Assembly (NCBI GenBank): GCA_026119855.1
Contig: JAOWBW010001316.1
Span: 62,001 to 126,000 of the forward strand
Direction: 5' to 3'
DNA: 64,000 nucleotides
Origin: Campanula takesimana
Taxonomy: Eukaryota > Streptophyta > Magnoliopsida > Asterales > Campanulaceae
Below are positions 9,753-22,118 of this stretch, one piece after another. The notes under the pieces are model-generated. The model saw nothing but the letters and a program-made list of their open reading frames with translations, was not told the DNA's origin and did no database searches. Every line of letters starts with the position of its first letter. Within the stretch, counting starts at the first letter, position 1. The position numbers and the translations under genes were made by a program.

Positions 9753-12700
9753 ATGACTAATAACACTCAATCAATGTCGTTGTGATCGATCCTTGAGAAG
9801 GATAAGCTCGAAGAGAATGGTACTAACTTTATGGATTGGATCCGTAGCATAAGAATCGTTCTTAGGCAAGAAGATAAGTTGTACATTCTCGATGGGCCAC
9901 TCCCTGCTGAACCACCACCTACTGCCCCTAGGGTAGAAAGAGACAATTACAAGAAACATCGTAATGATTCTAGAGATGTAAGTTGTCTCATGCTTGCTGC
10001 TATGTGTTCGAAACTCCAACAAAGTTTGGAACATTTGGAAGCCTATGAGATAGGCGTGGAGTTGAGAACCATGTTTCAAGAGCAAGCTAGGCAAGAGAGG
10101 TACAAGACCATTGTTGCATTCACTATGTGTAAAATGAATGAAGGGCAACAAGTGAGTCCTCACTTTCTTAAAATGAAAGGTTATGTAGAGCACCTTGAGA
10201 AACTTGGCTATCCAATCCCATTGGAGCTAGCCACGGATCTCATTCTTAATTCATTGCCTAAAAGTTATAATCAGTTTGTGATGAATTATAACATGCATGG
10301 AATGGATAAGAACCTCTCTGAGTTGCATGGGATGCTCAAAACTGCAGAGATGAAAATTGTGGAGAAAGGTTCTCCCGTGCTCTTGGTTCATGATGGGAAG
10401 AAGCCTGGTGCCAAAGGCAAGGGTAAGGCAAAAGTTGTCAAACCCAAGATAAGCAAGGCAAAGGTTGCCAAGGCTTCTGAGGCAAAACCCGATTCACAAA
10501 AGGATGCAATCTGTTTCCATTGTCAAGAAATTGGTCATTGGAAACGTAATTGCAAGGCTTTCTTGGAAGAGCAAAAGAAGAAGAAGAGCAGCAAGGCTTC
10601 GTCGACTTCAGGTATCTATATGATAGATATTCTCCTTTCTACCACTGATTCTTGGGTATTGGATACCGGATGTGGTTCTCACATTTGTCTAAATGTGCAG
10701 GGACTAAAGAATAGGAGACTGCTTAAAGAAGGTGAAGTAGATCTACGCGTGGGGAATGGAGCAAGAGTTGCTGCATTAGCCGTAGGGACTTATGAAGTCA
10801 CTTTACCTTCCGGATTAATTCTTGTTTTGAACAATTGTTATTATGTTCCGGATTTAAGCAGAAATATTATTTCAATTTCTTGTTTGGATAATGAAGGTTT
10901 TAAGTTTCTTATTGAGAATAAGAAATTTTCTATTTATTTAAATGATGTGCTTTATGGTATTGCTAATTCATTTAATGGCCTTTATATCTTGGATGTCAAG
11001 AATGAAAATAATGTCTATCATGTAAATAAGAAATCTAAACCTAATGATGTAAATCATACTTATTTGTGGCATTGCCGTCTTGGTCATATTAATGAGAAGC
11101 GTATCTCAAAACTCCATGGGGACGTACTTTTGGGTTCATGTGACTTAGAGTCATATGATACTTGTGAGTCGTGTTTTCTTGGAAAAATGACTAAGACACC
11201 TTTTACCAAGTTGGGTGAAAGGGCAAGCGACTTATTGGGGTTGATACATTCCGATGTATGCGGACCATTAAGTAGCAATGCTAGGGGAGGATTTCAATAC
11301 TTCATAACCTTCACTGATGATTATAGTAGATTTGGGTATGTTTACCTAATGAAACATAAAAGTGAAGCATTTGAGATATTTAGAATATTTCAAAATGAAG
11401 TAGAAAAACAACTTGGCAAAAGTATAAAGGCACTTCGATCAGATCGAGGTGGTGAATACTTAAGTCAAGAATTTGATGATCATCTAAAGAATTGTGGAAT
11501 AGTTTCACAATTGACTCCGCCCGGAACACCACAATGGAATGGTGTGTCTGAGAGGAGAAATCGGACTTTGTTAGACATGGTTCGATCAATGATGAGTCAA
11601 GTTGATCTTCCAATATCCTTTTGGGGTTACGCCCTAGAAACCGCTGCTTTCACACTAAATCAAGTTCCAACTAAATCGGTTCCAAAGACTCCATATGAGA
11701 TGTGGAGTGGAAAGAAACCTAGTTTATCTTTCATGAGGATTTGGGGTTGCGAAGTTTATGTCAAGAGACTTATCTCTGACAAACTAGCACACAAATCTGA
11801 TAAATGTATTTTCGTGGGATATCCTAAGGAAACTAAAGGATATTACTTTTACAACCGAGATGACAACAAAGTGTTTGTTGCCCGAACTGGTGTCTTTCTA
11901 GAGAAAGAGTTTCTCTCCAAAGAAATCAGTGGGAGTAAAATAAATCTTGAAAAAATTTGAGACCCAGAAAATAACATTGAACCAATAGTGGAACAAGAAC
12001 AAGAACCACAAGGAGTTGTGGAACCTGTTCAAAATACACAAACATCTCGCAGATCTAGTAGGTTACGATCCGAACCCGAGAGATATGGATTTCTCGTAAC
12101 GGATAGTAATGAGGTAGAAATCATTGAGAATGATGAACCGTCAACCTACCAAGAGGCGATGTCTTCTCCTGATTCGGACAAGTGGCTTGGAGCCATGGAA
12201 TCCGAATTACAATCCATGCAAGACAATCAAGTTTGGAATTTGATTGATGCGCCCGAAGGTGTAAAAACCATAGGATGCAAATGGGTCTTCAAGAAGAAGA
12301 CTGACATGGATGGGAAGGTGCATACTTACAAAGCTAGGCTTGTAGCGAAGGGTTATAGGCAAGTTCATGGTATTGACTATGATGAGACCTTTTCACCCGT
12401 AGCAATGATCAAGTCTATAAGAATTTTGCTTGCCATTGCCGCATATCATGACTATGAAATATGGCAGATGGACGTCAAAACCGCTTTCCTGAATGGAAAA
12501 ATCCAAGAGGATGTGTATATGACACAACCAGAAGGTTTTGAACAAGATTCTAAGGTATGCAAATTGCAAAGATCCATCTATGGATTGAAGCAAGCTTCAA
12601 GGAGTTGGAATCTCCGTTTTGATGAATCGGTCAAAGAGTTTGGTTTCATCAAGAACGAAGATGAGCCTTGTGTATACAAGAAGATTAGTGGGAGCATAGT

Positions 12701-13709
12701 GCTATTCCTTATTTTATATGTGGATGACATATTGCTCATTGGAAACGACATTCCTACACTTCAGTCTGTGAAGACTTGGTTAGGAAAGTGCTTCGCAATG
12801 AAAGATATGGGTGAAGCCGCATATATTCTTGGCATTAAGATCTATAGAGATAGATCAAGGAGGCTACTTGGTTTAAGCCAAAGTACATACATTGACAAGG
12901 TCATTAGAAGATTCCGTATGGAAAATTCTAAGAGAGGCACCTTGCCAGTGTTACATGGAGTTTCTCTAAGAAAGACTCAATGTCCTAAGACAAACGATGA
13001 GCGTGAGAAAATGAATGATGTTCCATATGCCTCGGCAATTGGGTCCATCATGTATGCCATGATTTGTACTAGGCCGGATGTATCTTATGCTTTGAGCATG
13101 ACAAGTAGATACCAATCCGACCCTGGCGAAAATCACTGGATAGCTGTAAAAGCGATTCTTAAGTACTTGAGAAGAACTAAAGATTCCTTTTTGGTCTATG
13201 GAGGAATGGAAGATGATCTTGTTGTAAATGCTTACACGGATGCAAGCTTCCAAACCGACAAAGATGATAGCCGATCGCAATCGGGTTTTGTGTTTATGTT
13301 AAATGGTGGAGCTGTAAGCTGGAAGAGTTCCAAGAAAAGTACAACCGCTGATTCTACAACAGAAGCTGAGTATATTGCTGCATCGGATGCTGCAAAGGAA
13401 GCTGTTTGGATTAAGAAGTTCATAACTGAACTTGAAGTGGTTCCTAGTATTGCTAATCCAATAGACCTTTATTGCGACAATAATGGTGCTATTGCTCAAG
13501 CAAAGGAACCAAGAGCACATCAGAAATCCAAACACATACTTAGGCGTTTTCATATCATTCGAGAGATCGTTGATAGGGGAGACGTAAATATATGCAGAGT
13601 ACCTACTGATGACAATGTTGCGGACCCGCTAACAAAGGGACTTCCACAAGCTAAACATGATGGTCATGTTAGGTCCATGGGTATTAGATACATGGGAGAT
13701 TGGGCCTAG
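9753..13709 (+). pseudogene. Copia-B gag-pol polyprotein with two in-frame TGA codons
   Basis: One continuous frame of about 1319 codons. ATG 9753 is followed by a TGA at codon 11 (9783-9785), and ORF callers then restart at Met 9831. Domains in order are gag of the UBN2 type, the zinc knuckle CFHCQEIGHWKRNC (about 10510-10551), protease WVLDTGCGSH (about 10654), pre-integrase LWHCRLGH (about 11067), and integrase with DVCGPL, RSDRGGEY and SERRNRT carrying the D,D,E triad (about 11250-11560). A second TGA (11958-11960) lies in the linker before RT. RT has YVDD at about 12718, and RNase H has TDAS, TEAEY and YCDNNGA (13237-13480). All catalytic residues are present. Length and order fit a full Ty1/copia polyprotein. 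Confidence 0.95.
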
Positions 13710-13710
13710 G

Positions 13711-13723
13711 GCAAGTGGGAGAT
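13711..13723 (+). other. Copia-B polypurine tract
   Basis: GCAAGTGGGAGAT lies directly before the TGTTGG that opens the 3' LTR. This is the expected plus-strand primer position. Confidence 0.85.
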
Positions 13724-15243
13724 TGTTGGTAGTGGTGCCCTAGGCACGTTTAATAAACGTTGTAATTGTTATCATTTATTTCATATCAATAAAGAGATGT
13801 TTTGATTATTATTGTTGTTCATGTTTACTTATAATAATCCCCGTCCCTAGTACTTGTTAAGCACTAGTATAAAGGCTAAATGATCATGGGATGATCATGT
13901 TAGATTTATGGGTACTTGTTTGGAACAAGGTACTGGACATGACCCGCTGTATGAGATTTATGTCATGGTCTATGTCGTACATATATCTCATATTAGTTAT
14001 GTCATTTGAATCCTTAGACATGAAGTTATTATAGTCTTCCACTTGATGAACATTGTGTTTGACATATTCAAACGCTACCTTAACACGGTAGTTATAAAGG
14101 GTATGATTGGCATAATCGGATTCCCATTGGGAAGAATAATAAGCTAAATGGATTTGTCCCTCCACGGAGAGATGTCAAGCTTGGGCCTCTCGTAGGAATG
14201 ATGTTGATGAAATGTTCGGCCGGACTCAAATGAATTGATTGGATCAATGTCATTTGGATTATCAACATATTCGGAATCGAGAAAGTATTGAACAAAACAA
14301 GTTGACTGTTTGACCATGACTTGTGTTCAATGACATCGTGGACAAAGGGATTATGACATATTCTAAAGGAATGCGAACTTGTATCTAGTTATACTATTTG
14401 GGTAGGTATGACGGTTTGCTAGAACCCAATCATATCTTATGGGATCATGTTTGAGCCCATTGCCAACTTAGTATAATCCTAGAGGGTCACACACAATAGA
14501 ACGAATCTTAAATAAGAGGACTATATTGGTATTTAGGGCCGGAGGACCTCCAAGGAATTTCTGGAAAGTTCTGGGCCTCCTGGTCAACCAAGCGGGCGCT
14601 TGGGTTGCACCAGGGGGGCGCCTGAACAAGCCGGAAAAAGAATTGGACTTTCTGCCCAAACAAGCGGGCGCCTGGGTAGGACCAGGCGGGCGCCCGGTAT
14701 GCCGATTGGAAATTTCCTAATTTGATTAGGAATGGTTTTTGGCACAAGATTCCTATTTGGAATAGGTCTTAATTGTGTATAAAAGCACCAATTCGGCCAG
14801 ACCATATTGACAAGTACTTTTGTGAGTCTCAAAGAGTTTGAGAGAGATTTTATTTTGTTCTAAGATATCATTGATTGAGGAACAAAATAATTCACAAACA
14901 AATTCCATATAGTTCTTTATTATATTGTGAAAGTGTGTTTCATAATATTGGTCTAGCAACCAAGATCAAAGAAGCTCCTTTGATATTCGTTCGAAGTGTG
15001 GATACCGCTAGAGGGTGAAAATCATCATCTTCAAAGTTCGTGTTCAAGCTTTGTGATCGTGATCAAGTTTTTCAAATCTCCACCAAAGACCAAGAGAAAA
15101 CTTTGATAGTCATCAAGGGTTAGTTTTATCCTATATTCATCTTGTTGTATTTGATTTAATCATATGAACGGATCCATGGCTTTGGGTTTTCTTAAAATTT
15201 TAATTGCTATATTCCGCTGCGCATGTTACTTTGAAACCCAACA
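13724..15243 (+). repeat. Copia-B 3' LTR, 1520 bp
   Basis: It begins TGTTGG and ends CCAACA (6-bp inverted ends). U3 contains two pairs of GC-rich motifs at 14588-14698 (AAGCGGGCGCTTGG, GGGGGGCGCCTG, AAGCGGGCGCCTGG, AGGCGGGCGCCCGG), about 80 bp upstream of the TATA box at 14778. Short ORFs within it are not genes. Confidence 0.94.
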
Positions 15244-15248
15244 TTGTC

Positions 15249-16820
15249 AAGTTTATTCATAACATTGGGGCCCCCATTCACAATTGGGATTGAATGGGTG
15301 GTCCCCTAGAGTTCTCCTATCTCTATTACATTGACATGTTCGTCATTAGTCACTACAAATTCTTTCTTGTCTATGAGATCTTGAATGACATTGCGGAGAA
15401 CGAAGCAATCTTCGGTGGTGTGGCCACTATATTGGTGGTAGCCACAATATTTGTGGTGAGCATGATTGGGGTGGACCGTCTTGGGTTAGTACCCTTGCAC
15501 GGGTGTGACTTGACCCTTTGCCTTGAGGACTTCGAACACTTCGGTTTGAGTCATGCCTTGGAGAGGCATATAGACACGGTCATTTCGGGACTTCTTCCCT
15601 TGAGGTGGAGGAACCTTTTTGTAATTCCCCTTGTCGATAGTGACGGCGTTGACCGAGGCCTCTTTTGTAGAGTTGGAAGCGGCCTTGTATCGGTAAGTAG
15701 GAGTGGTCTTCTTAATCTCCTTGAGCAAGTCATCCATGCGTACCCCCGCCTCATACATTTGGGAGAAGTCGGAGTAGCAAGCCCCACTTAGGTGGGTGCG
15801 GAGATCAATCTTGAGACACTTGAGAAAGATGTCCATTTGCTCTTTTGTGTTCGGCCTCTCAACAATTTCAGAGAGTTTGTCATTCCATCTCCTTGTGAAG
15901 TCAATGAAGGACTCGTTGTCTCTTTGAGTGGTATTCTCGAGCTATTTCCTTGTGGGCCGGTGAGTGGTGTTGCCTTGGTATTGGTTCTTGAAGGCAAGCA
16001 TGGCGGAGTCCCAATCGAGATGGACAGTGAGCGGGAGAGTAGCATACCAATCTTTTGCCGCCCTCTCAAGAGTGAGAGGAAAGCATTGAGCCATCACCTT
16101 GGGGGAGACCTTCTTCGGAACCATTGCCCAAATATAAGTCTCAATGTGAGCCATGGGACAAGAGTTGCCCTTGAATTTGCTTATGTCGGGCATCTTGAAC
16201 TTATCGGGAAGAGCGGCCATAGTACTCATGAGGATAGATGCTTGATAAAGGCTTGTGTCGGAGCCTTTCCCCATGTTGAGCCCATTGAATTTTTGGTCGA
16301 TGTAGGCCATGATAGAATCCACCATTTTGGGCTCATTGTTCTCGGAACTTGGTTCTCCTATTTTCTTGGTGTGGGTGTTGACATAAGGACTTTTGAACAA
16401 ACCCTCGGTCCATTCGGATTCATCATCATTATTCTTGTTCTTCCCCTTGGCAAGGTTAGTGAGCTTTTCTTTCATTAGCTCCATCTCGGCCTCGTGGGCC
16501 TCCCTTTGGCTGTCGAGGTGGGATTGCCAAATGTCGTCTTTGCTTTGTGCCTCCTTATTAAGGGTGGAGACTTTCTCTTGGAGGAGTTGGACCATGGTTG
16601 AGAGCTGTTCGAGAGACATGGTGTTGCTGCTGCCGGTCATGGTTGATGTAGGAGCTGTTGGAGTGATCTCTTCACGGACTAACCGATTTGCCGAATCCCG
16701 GTAGACTCTGTAAGTACCAATTGAACCTATATTGCAGAAGAGGCCCTTGTCAGTCTTGAGTAACACTTGCGGTCCACGAAGAGGCTTAGAACACACAGTT
16801 GGGCACACGACTCGAACCAT
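15249..16820 (-). pseudogene. Tat gag with zinc-knuckle-like segment, three nonsense codons
   Basis: This is structural capsid protein of the Tat element. From 16820 down there is an N-terminal region with a coiled coil (LEQLSTMVQLLQEKVSTLNK). The Retrotrans_gag core follows (MPDISKFKGN, HIETYIWAM, AAKDWYATLP, FKNQYQ; then RRWNDKLSEIVERP), and then a Cys/His cluster KYCGYHQYSGHTTEDC (about 15390-15437). In-frame stops are TAG 15942-15944, TAA 15486-15488 and TAG 15306-15308. Sequence on both sides of each fits the family, so the frame never shifts. The true start could be 16820 or the downstream ATG near 16640 (MTGSSNTMS). Confidence 0.88.
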
Positions 16821-17965
16821 ATAAGAAAAGACTCTTTTTATTTTATTTTATAAGTCGGAGGGAATGGATCCCTTTTGGGGTTTCTAAGAGAATAATAGAA
16901 TCGTCACACTAGTATATAGACCATCTCGCGGTCCCATATACTCATCGGATTCCATCGCGCTTGTGAATCCTACATGTATCGGGATTAAACTAAATTAATG
17001 TAGTAAAGCATACATGCGGGGACAGATTTTTATTTTCGTCCAAAATAACCACTTTTGGGGACGGATTTTTATTGCGTCCATTTCAACAAGTTGGCATGTA
17101 TGATTTGAAGACATTAGTTTAGGGAAATCTCGGTACATGGAAACCGACTTGAGTCACGGAGTGTTAGACCCTAACTAGAATTGTGTGGCTTGTGCTCGGC
17201 TTGAATATGAGGCTCAAAGGTCACCCCCGGCATGTAGTCTTGAACTACGCCACAGGCTGAGGTTTACCGCTTCGAAAGAGCCAAGGTCGAGTGGAGCTTG
17301 AAACTATCTAGGACGGGCCTCGACGGGTTTGGGGTTGGACTTGTGCGACTCGATAGTGAGCAGTTCATAGGAATATGTGCATGTAGTGTGAGGTCTAACA
17401 AGTGACAATTTTTTATTTTATTTTTTTTTTTTTTGAAAAGAAAGAAAAACAAACAAAACACATAAGCACATAAATTACAACTCCCGAATCACCCGTGTGA
17501 CTGGTAAATAAAACACAAAATTAAAACAGTCCGAGGGTTCAATTCTGTTCTGATGCAGGCAACTGTGCCCACACCCCACTGTTCTGCTCAGTCACTGAAA
17601 CCTGTTTCTGTTCTGGGAACCAACCCAGAAGCGTGCGCCTCTGAGTGTTGATGTGAGACGCGCGCGCATGGCGCAATGCTATTAGGAGGCGCGCGCTTCT
17701 GGGCACACCTGTCAGAATGTCAGATTTTGGACTCAGGGGATTGCCCTGGTCCTATGTGCATATTGTAACCCCTGCAGAAATGATTAGTGCAGAATAGCAG
17801 AAAAAGAAGATGAAGAACATGAAGAAGCGGGCGATTCTGGTCCTTGATGCGGGATGCGCGCGCCTTAGGCTGAAGAGGCCAGAAGCGCGCGCCTCCCCCA
17901 TCAGGAACCAGAATGCCCAGAAAAGATGTAGATTTCGATCAGAATGCAAGCTTAACCCTCAAATG
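16821..17965 (-). other. Tat leader region
   Basis: This is untranslated sequence between PBS and gag. It contains two imperfect copies of a GGGGACRGATTTTTATT unit near 17020 and 17056. It also contains two clusters of GCGCGC motifs (17628-17700 and 17828-17895), the latter flanked by AGAAG and GCCT. No protein-like frame was found. Confidence 0.75.
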
Positions 17966-17983
17966 TCCCCAGCGGAGTCGCCA
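17966..17983 (-). other. Tat primer binding site
   Basis: On the minus strand TGGCGACTCCGCTGGGGA follows the LTR end (TCTACA) after one base. It starts with TGG as every PBS must. From memory this resembles the tRNA-Arg PBS of Ogre/Tat elements, but I cannot confirm the tRNA here. Confidence 0.8.
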
Positions 17984-17984
17984 C

Positions 17985-18974
17985 TGTAGATACCCCGGGG
18001 GAAGGCCACGGCTTTTAGGCTATGAGCGCGTGAGTTGTCCTAGGATGTCTAACTTGTTTTTTAGAGTGTTTAGAGTCGCCACCTATGTTTTGAGGAACAT
18101 AAGAAAAACCTATTGATTATAGCCTAAGTTTGATTACGAAAATAGAGATTCTTTGTTTTGAGGTTCGAGGGTTAGATTACGAGATGGGAAGTACCGAAAC
18201 ACCCATCTCGCCCAACTAAAGTTGGTCTTTCTTGATCAAAATCTACATGAATGATAATGTTCTTCTTCTTCTTCTTCTTCTTTAAATCATAAAAAGGGGG
18301 TTTAAAATAGAGTTTGGAATGTAGGAGATAACTCCTTAACCAACCTCAATGAGATGAGGTGATCATTAGAGTCATGTCCCAAAATGATTTGGGTGATTGC
18401 ACATTTGATTAGAGTAAAAAGAGAGAGAGGAGATGAAGTAGAAAAGAAAGGAAACGATGGACTTTTACCTACAATTTGAAGACCTTAAAATATTGCTTGA
18501 TGAGATCCTTGGAGAACCTTTAGAAAGTGGTTTTGGTATAGTTTTTGTAAGCTCAATTTTCGGTCCTTGAAAATGGAGGTAAATGGAGGTTTTTATAGGT
18601 GAAAGAGGGGTGTTTTTGGTGCCAAAACTCAGTCACCAAGAAATCCTTCCCGGGCAAAATCCTGTAAATTGAGCAATGGAGAGAATCCTGGCCAGAAATC
18701 TGTAACTGACGCCCAGAGGTGCGCGCTTCCTGCTTTGGGGGCGGGAGGCGCGCGCGCCTGGCTCCTCCTGTCGGAGGCGCGCGACTCAGATAAGGCAATT
18801 TTGATAGAATGGACTAGAAAGTCAGCCCTGTCATTCAGTTTAGTCCCTGGACTTAACGAAGTCAGTCAGGAACTTAACGGAAGTGACAGAAACTAACGAG
18901 AAACACTTAAAATGGGGAGAAACACAAGATCAAATGTGCAATCGGGGTGAGCGGTCCAAAGCGGGGTGTCTACA
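17985..18974 (-). repeat. Tat element 5' LTR, 990 bp
   Basis: On the plus strand it starts TGTAGATACCCC and ends GGGGTGTCTACA, a 12-bp near-perfect inverted terminus. A minus-strand TATA box lies at 18591-18597. About 120 bp upstream of it is a cluster of GCGCGC-rich motifs (18717-18784). A short CTT repeat lies at about 18262-18282. The partner LTR is outside the window. Confidence 0.9.
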
Positions 18975-20629
18975 GTTGATATTGGGGCTATTAAGGTTAA
19001 GATGTTTGATGGAGTAGTGCGGAAATTGCAGAATGTCAGGTATGTTCCTGAACTGAAGAAGAACCTGATTTCTCTAGGCACTTTGGATAGCCTTGGGTAT
19101 AGTTTATCCATTGCGAATGGCGAGCTATCGGCTATTAAAGGTGACTTAGTGGTATTAAAGGGAAAGAAGGTGGGGACATTGTACAAGCTTCTTGAGTCTA
19201 CGGTTGTTGGTGATGTGTCTATTGCAACGGGGTCAATGATTGAGGCGGAGGTTACTCAATCATGGGACATGACATTGGATCACATTGGCTTGAATGGAAT
19301 GACAGAAAAGGCTTGGTATTTGTTGTCACAAGCATTGTTAGGTACATAATTTTGTGTGGAGGCGATTAGGATGACTGCTCACTTGGCTAATCGTACTCTA
19401 AATTCTGGTATTGGGATGAAGGCTCTGGTGGAGATATGGTCAGGCTCTCTAGGAGATTACTCAAGATTGTATATTTGTGGGTGTCCCGTGTATGCTTGTG
19501 TGAACAACAAATTGGTGCCAACGGATGTTCCTTTGTAGGCAATACTACTGGGGTGAAAGGATTCCGGTCATGGGATCTGGTGGCATCTAAGTTCCTGACT
19601 TGTAGAGATGTTGCTCTACTTCTCCGTGAAAAAGGTTGTCCTGCAGGACGGATACACAAACATGTGGAGTTATTCGGAGATGGTAAAGAATTGGTGGAAC
19701 TTGACTTAGATGTTAATGAAGTGTCTGATGAAGCGACTCCAATTGAAGCTCCAGTTCAAGAGGAGGAGACCAACAAGCAGGTGGAGACTACCATTGTTTT
19801 TGGTAGAGTGCAATATGGTTTGGAGGAGATGGTGACTTATGCATTGTCCGCTGCGAAAACAGTAAGTATGCATAAATTAATTTCTTTTAATGAAGATATT
19901 TCGTGTGATAAATCTGCTATGTGGTCGGTCGTTATGAAAGAAGAGATAGTATCTCTTATTGAAAATCAGACATGGGAATTTGTTAGATCACCACCAAAGA
20001 AGGTGTCAGTCAGTCACAAGTGGATCTACAAGTTCAAAGATGGTACTCTAAGGTTTGGGGTAGACTAAAATGATATTAGTTCACCGGTTGTTAGACACTT
20101 ATCTATTCACAACTTGTTGAGCATTGTGGCGATGCGAGATCTATTGCTTGAGGTGGAGATCTACATGCGCCGGCCTGAAGGGTTTGTTTTCGAGGGTAAG
20201 GATCATGTTTGCCTGTTAGAGAGGTCCTTGTATGATTTGGAGCAGTCAACTCGACAGTGTTATAAAAGGTTCGACACTTTTATTGTTACCCATGGTTATG
20301 CTAGGAGTGGATATGATTGTTGTGTTTACTTGATGGTTTGTAGTGATTGCACATTGAGTTATCTTGTTTACGTCGATGGCATTCTTGTGGCTGCAAAAGA
20401 TATCAATGATGCTTACCAGGTGAAATGGTTATTTTCTTTAGATAGTCCCAAGTCTAAAGATGACATGTCACGGGTTCCGTATTCAAATGCTTGTGTGTGC
20501 ATTGTGTATGGCAAGAACAGTGATGGTTTTATTGGGTATGTTATGGCTATAACGAAGGTTGTCATGTTGACAAAGTTGATTGCTAAGTTCAAGAAGTTCT
20601 TTAACTTAGTGGGAGTTATTAGTCATTGA
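18975..20629 (+). pseudogene. Degenerate copia polyprotein (copia-A)
   Basis: This is the 3' part of an older copia element, interrupted on its left by the Tat LTR. Recognisable pieces are the protease-to-pre-integrase region (VRYVPELKKNLISLGTLDS, 19040-19100), the end of integrase (HLANRTLN, EIWSG, 19380-19440) and the post-integrase segment (GVKGFRSWD). RT fragments follow (SHKWIYKFKDG, 20015; YMRRPEGFVFEGKDHVCLLE, 20163; LVYVDGILVAAKD, 20365). The catalytic YVDD is YVDG, most of the integrase core is deleted, and most RNase H is missing. It is clearly much older than copia-B. Confidence 0.88.
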
Positions 20630-20711
20630 GGCCCTTAGGGGCGGGGCGACGGAGATAGAGATGTTCTCTTGATGTACTAGCTTTTCGGGAATTGATCGTC
20701 AAGGTGGAGAT

Positions 20712-21305
20712 TGTTGAGAGTGACTCTCAGTTAGGCTTGGTTTTGATCTGTCTTGCAATCGGAAGAAGAAGAAGGCAGTCTGGGAGAGTGGGAGACCGCT
20801 CATAATGGATCGGGCGGCCGCCCGTTTGGGCTGCTTTTGTACTAGAATCAACACAGAAGGTTGGGCGATCGCCTGGGTGAAAGAGGGCGGGCGCCCGGTC
20901 TTGTCGGGGCTGCTTTCCTGATTCAAAAAGGAAACTGTTTTTGGCTGTGATTTGGATTCATTTTCTTCTAGGGTTGGGTCTATATTTCGTGTATAAATAT
21001 AGACAAGCCTCCAGACCTTTAACCACGACTTGTAAGCCTTGTAAAGAGAGAGATTCATAGAAAAGCTAGGTTATTCACTATTGTGAGAGATTGTGTGAAA
21101 GGTTTTCACCTTGATTCTCCTTGTACTCTTCTTGATTATAGTGAATTGATTCTCCATCGCCCGTGGACGTAGCCAAGTTGGTGAACCACGTAAAATCTCT
21201 TATGTTCATCTATTTTTCAATTTTGTTTCGTTCTTGCTATTTTGTTATTTTGTGCTTTCATCTTTATCAATCAAGCAATTGTGTTTGGGCCTTAAAATCC
21301 TTACA
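20712..21305 (+). repeat. Copia-A 3' LTR
   Basis: It follows a PPT (AAGGTGGAGAT), begins TGTTGAGAG and probably ends ...CTTACA at 21305. A TATA box (TATAAATA) lies at 20992-20999. The stretch GGACGTAGCC...GAACCACG (about 21164-21190) is characteristic of R/U5 of Tork-type copia elements. GC motifs GGGCGGCCGCCC, GGGCGATCGCC and GGCGGGCGCCCGG lie at 20808-20903, about 90 bp before the TATA box. The right boundary is uncertain by some tens of bases. Confidence 0.8.
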
Positions 21306-21530
21306 ATACTTTCTCCATCTCTATTATAAGTCACAAAATCTTACACACAAAATCCAAAGTGTAATGATTTTATTGGTGTTTTTAATTAGAGTGTGGCGAT
21401 GCAACCAATAAATTATCGCCACCTCATTTTGTGAGCAAGATTTTGTGAGCTTGTTTGTGCCCCTAGCATTGCTCATATTATATGCTCCTATTATAATAGA
21501 GAGAGATATAATAGAGATAGAGGTCAAAAG
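21306..21530. mobile_element. Probable inverted-repeat MITE
   Basis: The ends CTCCATCTCTATTATA and TATAATAGAGATAGAG face each other. The inner arms share CACAAAATCTT with CAAGATTTTGTGAG. No coding. I could not fix the target duplication because the boundary with the LTR is unclear. Confidence 0.5.
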
Positions 21531-22118
21531 ACGAAACACAGAGTAGTTATTGATCCGGACAAACAATATGATAGATTCAAAATTTTGTATATCATACTCC
21601 CCCCCCCCTTTTCAATTTTTTAAATCAATTCTTAAAATTTTAGATGTCTCACTTCAACCCTTAATTTATTTTTCAAATAAGTCTTCAAACTTTTATACGT
21701 TTCACTTTACCCTCTTCTCTTCTCTTTTCTTTTCTTCTTTTATTTTTAAGAAATTCCCAAAAATGTCCAAAATGAATTGAGCGTGCACTTGTTGGATTAA
21801 AAGTGGCTCATGCCTTGCCACTGGGTCAATTGCGATCCAATATAATCCAAATAAATATCTTACAACCACGATTTTTCAAAAACATTACTCTCCTCAACTA
21901 CTAAAAGTAGCTAGTGCCTTGCCACCCGTCGGTACTAGTCTCAAATAATAAAAGTGTCAAACCTTATTAATTTATGGGAAATGTCATACCAATCAAAGGT
22001 GTAGCCATCTTCGCGATCATACTAATCATTTTCTTCTAGCTCATATCATTCTCTTCTACCATAAACCTTGGGAGCCCGAGGTGAGACAACACCATGCCTT
22101 CACACAAAAAGTGTCCGA
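21531..22118. other. AT-rich intergenic DNA, no gene seen
   Basis: This contains a poly-C run (21599-21608) and a pyrimidine-rich tract. Two phrases containing TAGTGCCTTGCCAC or ATGCCTTGCCAC recur about 100 bp apart (21810, 21911). It is downstream of the broken DUF4283 gene, but no LINE ORF2 or RT motif was found. Confidence 0.5.

Larger units (their letters stand above)
7717..15243 (+). mobile_element. Ty1/copia LTR retrotransposon (copia-B), young, inserted in the Tat element
   Basis: The order is truncated 5' LTR (7717-8223), PBS (8225-8236), 1.5-kb leader, single gag-pol frame (9753-13709), PPT and full 3' LTR (13724-15243). The target duplication TTGTC is present at 7712-7716 and 15244-15248. 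The 507 bp shared by the two LTRs differ at four positions (0.8%), so insertion is recent on a plant timescale. It is the youngest layer here that can be dated from paired LTRs, apart from the Ty3 mini-element at 38 kb. Two in-frame TGA codons are the only coding lesions I can see. Confidence 0.95.
3244..18974 (-). mobile_element. Ty3 LTR retrotransposon, Tat lineage, split by copia-B and hAT
   Basis: The element runs right to left: LTR 17985-18974, PBS 17966-17983, leader, gag, protease, RT, RNase H, archaeal-type RNase H and integrase. The integrase is cut off by the hAT at 3243, so the integrase end and the 3' LTR lie outside the window. Copia-B (7717-15243) sits between gag and protease; the reading frame and the 5-bp duplication join the two halves perfectly. 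Tat membership rests on the second RNase H between RNase H and integrase and on the G-patch-like segment after the protease. The coding region carries at least six in-frame stops and two frameshifts, so it is dead. The expected target duplication at the right end is GTTGA (18975-18979). Confidence 0.92.

Noticed and set aside
11958..11960. Programmed stop readthrough between copia integrase and RT
   Set aside because: Copia elements normally have one frame; a second TGA near the start (9783) fits random decay better. Kept only as a check in the findings.
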